Of a DNA stretch of 8,502 nucleotides, positions 1 to 6,507 are shown one piece after another; the stretch's first letter is position 1; each line of letters begins with the position of its first letter. The position numbers and the translations under genes are program-made. The stretch is from Methanobacterium sp. UBA8. Its GTDB lineage: Archaea; Methanobacteriota; Methanobacteria; Methanobacteriales; Methanobacteriaceae. The stretch is from positions 30,046 through 38,547 of the forward strand of contig DADN01000139.1 in the NCBI GenBank assembly GCA_002509665.1, in the 5' to 3' direction. Under the pieces are notes generated by a model. It was not told the DNA's origin. It saw nothing but the letters and a program-made list of their open reading frames with translations, and searched no databases.

Positions 1-902
1 AATGATGCTAGGATCCCTATATTTGGAACAATTGGAGCATCACTCCATGGAACACAATCACAATCAGGAGTAATGTTCATAAGGAAATTAATGTAACATA
101 CTTTGTCCTGTTTGTTTTTAACAGCCCCATATGCATATTCTACCATTTTTTCAATAAATTCAGGTATCTTCTGAAGATCAAGATCTATAACTGAATCAGG
201 GCATACTTCAATACAGAAATTACACCCAATACATTTATCATAGTCTATAAAAGACTTCTCATTTTCTATGTATATGGCGTCTTCAGGACATACAGACATA
301 CATTTACCGCAAGCAATACAGTTACCTTTTATTATTGGTTTAACACATCCATGCTGTTCTATTTTCCCAAAAGCTGAAGCACAGCCCATGGCAAGGTTTT
401 TTATCGCTCCACCAAATGCACTCATGCCGTGCCCTTTAAAATGAGACATTACAATCATGCTGTCAGATTTTTCTATATCTCCAGCAATTTTAACTTCTCC
501 AAAATGCTTTTTGTTAATTTCAACTTTGGTCTCATTATTTCCCAAAATTCCATCTGCAATTATAATAGGGGCATCCAGAACTGCATAGCCAAAACCATGC
601 TGTATCGCTGTTTGAAGGTGATCAACAGAGTTGTGTCTGTGTCCAAAATAAAGCGTGTTAGTATCAGTTACAAATGGCTTTGCACCGTTTTGTTTTACTT
701 TATCGACAATTTGCCTTACAAAAACTGGGTTGATGTAAGAATCATTTCCCTTCTCTCCAAAATGAAGTTTAATTGCGGTTAAATCACTTTCATCTAAAAT
801 ATTAGCAAACCCCGCAGCATTAAAAATCTTTTTTATTTTACTTACCTTATTTTCCCTGCTGCTTCTCGATCTAAAATCAGAAAAATAAACTTCACTTGCC
901 AT
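1..902 (-). CDS. DUF362 family protein with two 4Fe-4S ferredoxin motifs (partial, C-terminus beyond left edge)
   Basis: The frame is open for 300 codons from an ATG at 902 to the left edge with no stop, so the C-terminus is missing. The N-terminal part has DUF362 hallmarks: KLHFGEKGN at about 45-53, SHFKGHGMSAFGGAIKNLAM at about 153-172, then GCAS. It is followed by two classic CxxCxxCxxxCP cluster motifs at about C195-C205 and C224-C234, so it should bind two 4Fe-4S clusters. More cysteines follow at 269, 281 and 283. No signal peptide or membrane segment is visible, so it is probably cytoplasmic. An AGGTG ribosome binding site lies 5 bases before the ATG. Members of this family are annotated as iron-sulfur proteins; the reaction is not established, and electron transfer is only an inference. 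It lies 171 bases downstream of the TIM-barrel gene on the same strand and may be cotranscribed with it. Confidence 0.9.
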   Translation of the reverse strand, partial: MASEVYFSDFRSRSSRENKVSKIKKIFNAAGFANILDESDLTAIKLHFGEKGNDSYINPVFVRQIVDKVKQNGAKPFVTDTNTLYFGHRHNSVDHLQTAIQHGFGYAVLDAPIIIADGILGNNETKVEINKKHFGEVKIAGDIEKSDSMIVMSHFKGHGMSAFGGAIKNLAMGCASAFGKIEQHGCVKPIIKGNCIACGKCMSVCPEDAIYIENEKSFIDYDKCIGCNFCIEVCPDSVIDLDLQKIPEFIEKMVEYAYGAVKNKQDKVCYINFLMNITPDCDCVPWSDAPIVPNIGILAS

Positions 903-960
903 GGTACCACCTGATAAATATTATTATTTTAAACCCCTAATTATCCATATTCAACTTCCG

Positions 961-976
961 ATATATTCTTTAAAGT
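961..976 (-). promoter_or_regulatory. Possible TATA box for the DUF362 gene
   Basis: Read on the minus strand, an A-rich stretch runs into AATATATC about 60 bases before the ATG at 902. This is a weak match to the archaeal TATA consensus. It would give a short leader containing the AGGTG ribosome binding site. If it is not a promoter, the gene would rely on read-through from the TIM-barrel gene. Confidence 0.25.
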
Positions 977-1073
977 TTAAATTTATTTTGAATTTACATC
1001 TAGGGAATATTGATTTGATAAAAACGGAAATCATTATCTGAAAACCTTCAAACATGATCATCTTCAACTATGA

Positions 1074-1850
1074 TTATTTAGCATTTACATCAGAAACACT
1101 TTGATCCAGTGAAATAAGTACATCTCTACTTTTTAAAATATTTTCATAGTTATTTAATTCGATGATACCGTTATCGACCCCATTGAGCAGTTTCAAATCA
1201 AAAGTCCCCTCTCCAAGTGCCAAATGCTGGTCTTTTTTACCATCATTATCATTTAAATGATAATAAACGATTTTTTTCATTTTAAAAAATGATGCTGGAT
1301 CCTCAGATGTGTTGGCATGCCCTGTATCAACTGTGGCGTAAGCGCCGCTCTCTTTAACAAAGAATTCATGTTCTTCAGCGCTGTTGCAGAAATATGCATA
1401 TCGGTTAGGCATATTTTCAATTGAAAACTTAATTCCTCTGCTTTCTGCATAATCATTAGCTTCCTGAAGCGTTTCAATTGAGTATATTTTCCCCCAGCTC
1501 CTTACCCGATCTTCAAGCCTGTTGATCATACCAGGATGTGTTGTAATAGCCTTTGCACCAATTTTTACAGCTAGATCAACAGTTTCATTAAGTTGTTTCA
1601 ATGTTTCTTCCCGGATTCCAGGATTTAGACTTGCGGGATTAAGATCTATAGTAGGAGCGTGTAAAAATACAGAAATATCATAAGAATTAAATATTTCAAG
1701 CTCCTTTTTATCCATAAGCAGCATGTTTCTAGGCCAGTAAGGGCCTTCACACAGCATTTCCATTAATTGAAAGCTGTCATTTGTAGCTGTTTCTAAAAAA
1801 TGTTCCAATGAATTCATAAAAAGTGCCAGCGTTGAAAATCCAATTTTCAT
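1074..1850 (-). CDS. Sugar phosphate isomerase/epimerase-like TIM-barrel protein (AP endonuclease 2 / xylose isomerase-like fold)
   Basis: This is a 258-residue protein, a normal length for the family. The frame extends 19 codons upstream to 1907, but the ATG at 1850 is preferred: it starts MKIGFSTLA, the usual first strand, and has GGGGG 8 bases upstream. Metal-site motifs in order are HAPT (H64), TTHPG (H105), SIENMP (E145), VDTGHAN (D175, H178), YYHLND (H198), DQH (D207, H209) and GEG (E214). E145, D175 and H198 fit the ligand order of IolI/endonuclease IV-type barrels. The last ligand, usually Glu, appears as Asp in ISLDQ (about 249). Expected activity is metal-dependent isomerisation or epimerisation of a sugar or sugar phosphate in the cytoplasm; a DNA-repair role is less likely because the protein is shorter and lacks the extra endonuclease IV metal ligands. 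The substrate cannot be told. Confidence 0.85.
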   Translation of the reverse strand: MKIGFSTLALFMNSLEHFLETATNDSFQLMEMLCEGPYWPRNMLLMDKKELEIFNSYDISVFLHAPTIDLNPASLNPGIREETLKQLNETVDLAVKIGAKAITTHPGMINRLEDRVRSWGKIYSIETLQEANDYAESRGIKFSIENMPNRYAYFCNSAEEHEFFVKESGAYATVDTGHANTSEDPASFFKMKKIVYYHLNDNDGKKDQHLALGEGTFDLKLLNGVDNGIIELNNYENILKSRDVLISLDQSVSDVNAK

Positions 1851-1858
1851 TCTACTAA

Positions 1859-1864
1859 CCCCCT
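1859..1864 (-). promoter_or_regulatory. Ribosome binding site that decides the TIM-barrel start
   Basis: On the minus strand AGGGGG lies 8 bases before the ATG at 1850. No comparable site precedes the upstream in-frame ATG at 1907. A TTTATAAT element at about 1876-1884 on the same strand could be a TATA box, but it would place the transcript start almost at the ATG, so the true promoter may lie further up, for example an ATTTAAAG at about 1911-1919. Confidence 0.5.
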
Positions 1865-2127
1865 TAAAATTACGTATTATAAACACGTTTTTGAAAAGTT
1901 TTCCCAATATCTTTAAATGTTGTTAGACTATGGATTAATATAATTATTCATCTATTATGACTTACTATTATATTTAGAAATTAAATAATTTAATACTTAT
2001 TTAAGATTTAAAATCTCATATTTACCTATTGTAACCATTATATTCAATTAAAATATAGTTGTTAGTTATATTTAGATAAAATATGCCCTGGTAGCTAATT
2101 AGTCATTACCCTCCTTTTAATTCAATT

Positions 2128-2143
2128 TTTAGGCTTACCAAAA
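2128..2143. promoter_or_regulatory. DtxR/IdeR/MntR-like operator, distal copy
   Basis: The site reads TTTAGGCTTACCAAAA. It matches the reverse complement of the site at 2184-2199 at 15 of 16 positions. It abuts the A-run and TATA box of the first promoter, where a bound protein could block TFB/TBP. The assignment to a metal-dependent repressor rests on resemblance to the TTAGG-N4-CCTAA part of the DtxR/IdeR consensus. Confidence 0.5.
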
Positions 2144-2153
2144 AATTTATATA
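2140..2153 (+). promoter_or_regulatory. Upstream promoter P1 (BRE + TATA box) for the padR operon
   Basis: An A-run (2140-2145) followed by TTTATATA (2146-2153) is a near-ideal archaeal BRE/TATA element. Transcription would start near 2172-2176, giving a leader of about 135 bases to the padR ATG. The two DtxR-like palindromes sit immediately upstream and just past the predicted start, an arrangement typical of repression. Confidence 0.6.
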
Positions 2154-2183
2154 ACGTATTGATGTACATTATTTCTGGAAAAG

Positions 2184-2199
2184 TTTAGGTAAGCCTAAA
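2184..2199. promoter_or_regulatory. DtxR/IdeR/MntR-like operator, proximal copy
   Basis: The site reads TTTAGG-TAAG-CCTAAA, with perfect 6-bp inverted halves. TTAGG-TAAG-CCTAA differs by one base from the first 14 bases of the known DtxR/IdeR consensus (TTAGG-TTAG-CCTAA). It lies about 10 bases past the predicted P1 start site. The cognate regulator is not in the window. Confidence 0.55.
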
Positions 2200-2214
2200 T
2201 GTATTATATTTTTA

Positions 2215-2282
2215 GATATATCCAAAACTTTTATATACAAAATAGATATATTATTTTCTTACATATCAAATTTTGATATATC
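2215..2282. repeat. Three GATATAT boxes at exact 30-bp spacing, with a 17-bp palindrome
   Basis: GATATATC at 2215-2222, GATATATT at 2245-2252 and GATATATC at 2275-2282 begin exactly 30 bp apart. The 8-mer GATATATC is itself a palindrome. The third box overlaps a perfect inverted repeat ATATCAAA-T-TTTGATAT at 2263-2279, next to the predicted P2 start. These are good candidates for operators of the PadR protein encoded just downstream, although PadR sites vary too much for a firm match. Confidence 0.5.
2224..2237 (+). promoter_or_regulatory. Proximal promoter P2 (TATA box) for the padR operon
   Basis: AAAAC leads into TTTTATATA (2229-2237), a second strong archaeal TATA element 84 bases downstream of the first. 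The start site would be near 2255-2262, giving a leader of about 50 bases. The core lies midway between the GATATATC box at 2215 and the GATATATT box at 2245. Confidence 0.6.
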
Positions 2283-2296
2283 ATAAAATGAAGTAT

Positions 2297-2303
2297 AGGA
2301 GGT
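2297..2303 (+). promoter_or_regulatory. padR ribosome binding site
   Basis: AGGAGGT lies 6 bases before the ATG at 2310. An ATG at 2306 is too close to this site and out of frame, so 2310 is the start. Confidence 0.75.
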
Positions 2304-2309
2304 AAATGG

Positions 2310-2810
2310 ATGGACGATGACAGAACACCTAACGTGGATAACTCAAATGAATCTAGCCCAAAAAATGATTTAGATGAAGAAAGAAGAATTAAATGCATGA
2401 AAGCGCATAAAGAACTCTTCAATAGTATGTCTAAATACGAAAAGAAACTTATTAGGGGATTAATGAGAGGTTTTGGTAACACCATGATTCTGTGGCTCAT
2501 TAGCAAAAAAAGACAGCATGGATATGAAATAATGACCAAATTTCATGAATCTACCGCTCCATATAATACCAAAATGCCCAGTGCCAGCAAAATATACCCA
2601 GTACTGCATGACCTGGAAAAAAATAACTTGATAAAAGGATCATGGGAGCATCATGGAAAACGAAAGGTAAAGTACTATGAAATAACCACAGAAGGTGAAG
2701 AAGCTCTTTCCAGATTCAGAGAAATGGGAAAATTTGCTAAAAAAAATAAATCAAGCCTATGGGTGGAATTCTTTAAAGATATGATAGATGTTGAAGACAA
2801 TAATGAATAA
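2310..2810 (+). CDS. PadR family winged-helix transcriptional regulator
   Basis: This 166-residue protein has the PadR winged-helix fold at about 50-135: RGLMRGFGNTMILWLISKK, then HGYEIM (70-75), SASKIYPVLHDLEKNNLI (91-108) as recognition helix and following turn, and KVKYYEITTEGEEAL (119-133) as the wing. The first 50 residues are a charged extension (MDDDRTP..., rich in Asp, Asn, Glu, Lys), longer than in minimal PadR proteins. The C-terminal tail (about 135-166) is short, so it belongs to the small PadR class, where dimerisation uses a single C-terminal helix. PadR proteins beside ABC exporters usually repress their own operon and are released by the exported compound. The gene ends 14 bases before the ATPase start, supporting cotranscription. 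The ligand is unknown. Confidence 0.92.
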   Translation: MDDDRTPNVDNSNESSPKNDLDEERRIKCMKAHKELFNSMSKYEKKLIRGLMRGFGNTMILWLISKKRQHGYEIMTKFHESTAPYNTKMPSASKIYPVLHDLEKNNLIKGSWEHHGKRKVKYYEITTEGEEALSRFREMGKFAKKNKSSLWVEFFKDMIDVEDNNE

Positions 2811-2824
2811 TAGGAGTTATATTA

Positions 2825-3934
2825 ATGAAATACGCTATAGAAACATTCGACCTTACAAAAATGTATAATAATGATTTTTTAGCTGTCGATGCTCTGAACA
2901 TGCGAGTCCGAGATAAGACCATATTTGGATTTTTAGGTCCAAATGGTGCCGGAAAGACTACCACAATAAAAATGCTTACATGTTTAATACTTCCAACATC
3001 GGGAACTGCAAAAGTGTCAGGTCATGACGTTCTAAAAAATCCTAATGAAGTTAGACAAAAAATCGGAATGGTTCCTCAACTGGTAAGTCTCTACGGTGAC
3101 CTTACAGTTAAAGAAAATGTGCATCTCTGTGCTGATTTTTATGGTCTTCCAGAAGACCTAAAGATAAGCAGAGCTGATGAACTTATGGAAATGGTGGATA
3201 TTAAATACGCTGAAAATAAGCTGGTAAAGCAGCTTTCAGGAGGTATGAAACAAAAAGCTTCCGTAGTAGCTAGTTTAATACACCAGCCAGAGATATTATT
3301 CTTAGACGAACCTACAATCGGTTTAGATCCTACAACAAAAAGAGTTTTATGGGATTTAGTTGAAGAACTGAACTCTAACGGACACACAATCATATTATGT
3401 TCTCACGATATGTATGAAGTAGAGCTACTCTGTGATGATGTGGGAATTGTCAGCCAGGGAAAGCTTGCTGCTTTTGATACCCCTCAAGGACTTAAGGACA
3501 CCATGATTAAAGAAATTAAAGAAGAAAACTCAAGAGTTGACCCAAATGTTTCTGAAGCCCTGGAAAAAATCCTTGAAGAAACCGATCCTGATGATAAAAA
3601 AGCAGTTGAATACATAACAGGCAATATGGGTAATAATAACCTTAATTTAAAAGAATTAAGTGTTATGATTAGCAATAAGAATGAAGAAATGCTTAATACC
3701 CTTAATAATTTATCCATAGTCCATGATGTAGTAGAACACGCTTCTGGAAGAATAACTATGGATATAGAAGATTCAGATGAATCTGTAAGTGAAGTTATAT
3801 CAGATATAATTGAACATGGAGGAAATATCACTTCCATAGCCACAAAAGATCCTTCCTTAGAAGATGTTTTCGTGAGAGTTACTTCTAAAAAGAAACAAGA
3901 AGCAGAAGAAGGTGTAGATGATGGTGGAAACTAA
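2825..3934 (+). CDS. ABC transporter ATP-binding protein, DrrA/CcmA-like exporter type
   Basis: This 369-residue ATPase should power the permease encoded next. All nucleotide-binding motifs are intact: Walker A GPNGAGKTT (38-46), Q-loop Q85, signature LSGGMKQK (137-144), Walker B LFLDEPT (158-164), D-loop GLDP (166-169) and switch His in CSHD (H194). The end, PSLEDVFVRVT (343-353), is typical of the C-terminal domain of DrrA-type exporters for drugs or antibiotics. The protein is longer than usual for that class (roughly 310-330 residues): about 230-300 holds an acidic, Asn/Glu-rich insertion, and the tail is also acidic. AGGAG lies 8 bases before the ATG. The 3' end overlaps the permease gene by 17 bases, so translation is probably coupled. 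The substrate cannot be told. Confidence 0.93.
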   Translation: MKYAIETFDLTKMYNNDFLAVDALNMRVRDKTIFGFLGPNGAGKTTTIKMLTCLILPTSGTAKVSGHDVLKNPNEVRQKIGMVPQLVSLYGDLTVKENVHLCADFYGLPEDLKISRADELMEMVDIKYAENKLVKQLSGGMKQKASVVASLIHQPEILFLDEPTIGLDPTTKRVLWDLVEELNSNGHTIILCSHDMYEVELLCDDVGIVSQGKLAAFDTPQGLKDTMIKEIKEENSRVDPNVSEALEKILEETDPDDKKAVEYITGNMGNNNLNLKELSVMISNKNEEMLNTLNNLSIVHDVVEHASGRITMDIEDSDESVSEVISDIIEHGGNITSIATKDPSLEDVFVRVTSKKKQEAEEGVDDGGN

Positions 3935-5123
3935 GAAAATTATGTGGATGTTTAAAAAAGATCTGCTTGTCTTATGGAGACATCCACCACGGTTAATTTC
4001 AATACTTTTATTTCCCATAATTATGATAACCCTCTTTGGTTACGGTATGGGTGGAACACTGGAAAATATTCCAGTTGTTGTGGTAGAACAAAGTCACGGC
4101 CAGGTGACTGACGCAACCCTTAGTGCAATTAAGGGGATGAGTCTGTATGACGTTAAGGACATAATAACGGATCCAGATAAAGGAAAAGAGATGGTTCAAA
4201 ACGGCCAGGTTAAGGCTGCCATAATTTTGCCTGCAAATTACGACAATATGAGCAGTACGCAGCCCAAGAGCGTGGTAGTTGATGTTGATTCATCAGACCA
4301 GATGGCATCAAGCGCGGTTGTTCCAGCTACACAAGCCTTGTTTAATCAAATATCCAACAATATAGGCCTACAAAAGTTAGATACTATGAATCTAACACCA
4401 TCAGGAGCATCAGCTTCAAATATACAGGTCCAATCTAACCAGGTTGCAGCTGCTCCACAGGGAATTAATTTCCAGAACGTAATGGATTCCATTAACCTGC
4501 AGATTAACAAAATGTATGGAGATATCAAGTACATTGACTTCCTGGTACCTGCTGTAATCGGTATGACTGTCCTGTTTGGATGTATGTTCGGAATGGGAGA
4601 TGCTTTAGCCGGTGAAAGAGAAAGAGGAGAACTTGCAAGATTATTTATGACACCAACAAGTATTGCAACTGTTGTTGGAGGTAAAATAATTTCCAAATTA
4701 TCCATAGAAATTGTAAGAGCCTTAATATTAATTGGAGCGGCTATAATCCTGTTCGGAATTGCAATAAAGGGAAGTATGATACTTACGCTTCTGGTTCTGA
4801 TACTTGGAGCATTGTGCTTTGTAGGTTTTGGAGTTATGATATCTGCAAGGGTTTCCACACAGGAAGATTACATGCAGATGGTAATGCCAATTACAATGCC
4901 CATGATGTTTGTATCAGGAGTATTCTATCCAATTGAGACAATGCCCTGGATATTCCAGAAACTCGCCTACATCTTCCCCTTAACTTACGTAAATGACGCA
5001 CTACGTGCAGTAATGTTAAAAGGAGTAGGTGTTGGAGCAATATGGATAGATATAGCTGTGCTTTTAGGATTTACAGCACTGTTCTTCGCATTAGGAGTTA
5101 GAGGATTTAACAGAGATATATAA
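3918..5123 (+). CDS. ABC-2 type transporter permease (exporter membrane subunit)
   Basis: This 401-residue membrane protein has the usual ABC-2 layout: a cytoplasmic start with FKKDLLVLWRHPPRL, a first helix at about 26-45, a large outside domain at about 47-205, then five helices at about 207-228, 262-283, 286-310, 321-337 and 374-394. The segment GERERGELARLFMTPTS (232-248) is the conserved coupling region that contacts the ATPase, and FPLTYVNDALRAVM (353-366) is the ABC-2 signature. The outside domain carries two N-glycosylation sequons (N110, N158). It should form the export channel with the ATPase, two of each. The frame opens ATGATG; the second ATG at 3921 fits better with GGTG at 3911-3914, so the protein may be one residue shorter. 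It is the third gene of the padR unit. Confidence 0.92.
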   Translation: MMVETKKIMWMFKKDLLVLWRHPPRLISILLFPIIMITLFGYGMGGTLENIPVVVVEQSHGQVTDATLSAIKGMSLYDVKDIITDPDKGKEMVQNGQVKAAIILPANYDNMSSTQPKSVVVDVDSSDQMASSAVVPATQALFNQISNNIGLQKLDTMNLTPSGASASNIQVQSNQVAAAPQGINFQNVMDSINLQINKMYGDIKYIDFLVPAVIGMTVLFGCMFGMGDALAGERERGELARLFMTPTSIATVVGGKIISKLSIEIVRALILIGAAIILFGIAIKGSMILTLLVLILGALCFVGFGVMISARVSTQEDYMQMVMPITMPMMFVSGVFYPIETMPWIFQKLAYIFPLTYVNDALRAVMLKGVGVGAIWIDIAVLLGFTALFFALGVRGFNRDI

Positions 5124-5153
5124 ATAAAATACAATAAGAATGCTAAGGTTAAA

Positions 5154-5180
5154 GGAAGCTATAATCCAATTATAGTTTCC
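5154..5180 (+). other. 12-bp stem-loop between permease and propeller genes
   Basis: GGAAGCTATAAT (5154-5165), a 3-base CCA loop and ATTATAGTTTCC (5169-5180) form a 12-bp hairpin with one G-U pair. No T-tract follows, so it is not a standard archaeal terminator. It may be an RNA processing or stability element that sets different levels for the exporter and the propeller gene. Confidence 0.55.
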
Positions 5181-5211
5181 AACCATAAAATCATAAATTA
5201 GGTGAATTAAA

Positions 5212-6450
5212 ATGGTCGTGAAAAAGAATATATTCATTGGACTTACCATAATGTGTCTTTTAGTAGGTCCAGTCTCAATAGCGTCCGCAGCTTCAGCAGC
5301 AGATTGGCCGATGTTCCAGTATAATCTAGATCATACTGGTTATTTAAATGAATCATCAGATTTCACTCCGGCAACATGGCTGTTTAAAACAGGAGGGGCT
5401 TTATTATCTGCTCCTTCAATTGCAGACAAGATATTGTACTTTGGTTCAACAGATGGAAACTTTTATGCTGTAAACGTGGGTGATGGTACTCAAGTTTGGG
5501 ATTACGGCACACAGGGAAATATAACAGGTTCTTCCGTTGTAAAAGGAGATAATGTGTACTTTGGTTCCATGGACAGTTATTTCTATGCCCTAGATAAGAA
5601 AAATGGAGATTCTGTATGGAAATACAAAACAGGAAATTCCATTGAATCATCTCCAGCAGCAGACAATGAAACTGTGTACTTTGGATCAGATGATCAGAGA
5701 TTATATGCATTAGATATTGATAACGGAACACTAAAATGGCAGTTCCAGACTCAAAACGCGGTAAAATCATCGCCATCAATTTACAACAGCACAGTATTCT
5801 TTGGATCAGATGATGGAAAAGTGTACGCAGTAAATACAAACGGCAGCAAAGTATGGGAATATGATACAGGAAATGCAGTAAGATCATCCCCGGCAATATA
5901 CAACAGCACACTATACATAGGAACAGACAATGGTAACTTCTACGCACTGAATACCCATGATGGATCAGTGAAATGGTCATATGACTTTAACGGCAGCGTA
6001 AGGTCATCAGCACTACTTGATCCAAATGACAACAGCCTTTTTGTAGGGTCTGACAACGGAAATATAACCTCCCTTGACATGAGAGACGGAACAGTGAAAT
6101 GGTCCGTTAACACAGGTAATGTAGAATCAACCCCTGCACTCATGGGAGACAATATTGTAGTTGGCTCAACCAGCGGAACAACCTATGTATTAAACAAATA
6201 CAGCGGTAAAGAAGACTGGAGTTACTCACCAGGCTACTACCTCTTCAACTCCGCATTCAGCACCCCCGTTATATACGGAGATAACATATTTGTAGGTGCT
6301 GCCGATGGATCCATTTACGCCCTTAACTACGACAAAAAATCAGGCCCAATTTCAACTTACTTATATTACATAAGCGCGATCGTAATCGTAATACTAGTAG
6401 CACTTATAGGATTTAGGGCTGTAAGAGGACGTAGAAAGAAAAAAGAATAA
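5212..6450 (+). CDS. Secreted, membrane-anchored PQQ-like beta-propeller repeat protein
   Basis: This 412-residue surface protein begins with a signal peptide (KK, hydrophobic 7-25, small residues ASAASAA before DWPMF) and ends with a membrane helix (about 382-400) and a basic tail RGRRKKKE. The propeller should therefore face outside, held by its C-terminus. Between them are eight repeats of about 40 residues, each ending VYFGSxDGxxYALxxxxGxxxWxY, the PQQ/quinoprotein-like blade motif, starting with the usual DWPMFQYNLDHTGY lead-in. Such repeats form a closed ring that mostly serves for binding; no catalytic signature is visible and PQQ binding is not implied. Nine N-glycosylation sequons (N46, 103, 152, 171, 192, 210, 231, 260, 284) fit an archaeal surface glycoprotein. 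AGGTGA lies 6 bases before the ATG. It follows the exporter by 87 bases on the same strand. Blades 3 and 4 share an identical 16-base stretch 120 bases apart, a sign of blade duplication. Confidence 0.88.
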   Translation: MVVKKNIFIGLTIMCLLVGPVSIASAASAADWPMFQYNLDHTGYLNESSDFTPATWLFKTGGALLSAPSIADKILYFGSTDGNFYAVNVGDGTQVWDYGTQGNITGSSVVKGDNVYFGSMDSYFYALDKKNGDSVWKYKTGNSIESSPAADNETVYFGSDDQRLYALDIDNGTLKWQFQTQNAVKSSPSIYNSTVFFGSDDGKVYAVNTNGSKVWEYDTGNAVRSSPAIYNSTLYIGTDNGNFYALNTHDGSVKWSYDFNGSVRSSALLDPNDNSLFVGSDNGNITSLDMRDGTVKWSVNTGNVESTPALMGDNIVVGSTSGTTYVLNKYSGKEDWSYSPGYYLFNSAFSTPVIYGDNIFVGAADGSIYALNYDKKSGPISTYLYYISAIVIVILVALIGFRAVRGRRKKKE

Positions 6451-6456
6451 ATAGCT

Positions 6457-6494
6457 GATGGAACTACTGTTCCGTCCTATTTTTATTATTTTTT
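6457..6494 (+). terminator. Terminator of the padR-exporter-propeller unit
   Basis: GATGGAAC-TACT-GTTCCGTC forms an 8-bp hairpin (one G-U pair) 6 bases after the propeller stop codon. A T-rich run follows (6480-6494). Archaeal termination depends mainly on the T-tract, which is present. This probably ends the whole transcript. Confidence 0.7.
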
Positions 6495-6507
6495 AAGATG
6501 ATCAAAT

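Larger units (their letters stand above)
1851..2309. other. Divergent intergenic region with promoters and operators for padR
   Basis: No credible gene is seen in these 459 bases. The half next to padR holds two TATA boxes, a pair of DtxR-like palindromes, three phased GATATAT boxes and a 17-bp palindrome, each listed separately. The left half (1908-2100) is AT-rich, with only a 13-bp palindrome at 2004-2016 (AGATTT-A-AAATCT) of unclear meaning. Confidence 0.7.

Noticed and set aside
429..782. 117-codon plus-strand open frame
   Set aside because: It lies antisense within the DUF362 gene, whose motifs and ribosome binding site are convincing; the plus-strand translation shows no recognisable domain.
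1..902. Anaerobic reductase or polyferredoxin subunit
   Set aside because: Only two cluster motifs are present and the N-terminal HFKGH...GGAIKNLAMG motifs specifically mark DUF362, so a more precise role would be guesswork.
1014..1075. Terminator after the TIM-barrel gene
   Set aside because: Only a 5-bp possible stem and a short TTTTTA run are visible, too weak to call.
2023..2035. 13-base sequence TACCTATTGTAAC shared with 6625-6637, perhaps a second copy of the decayed element
   Set aside because: A match of this length is expected by chance in DNA of this AT content, and similarity does not extend clearly on either side.
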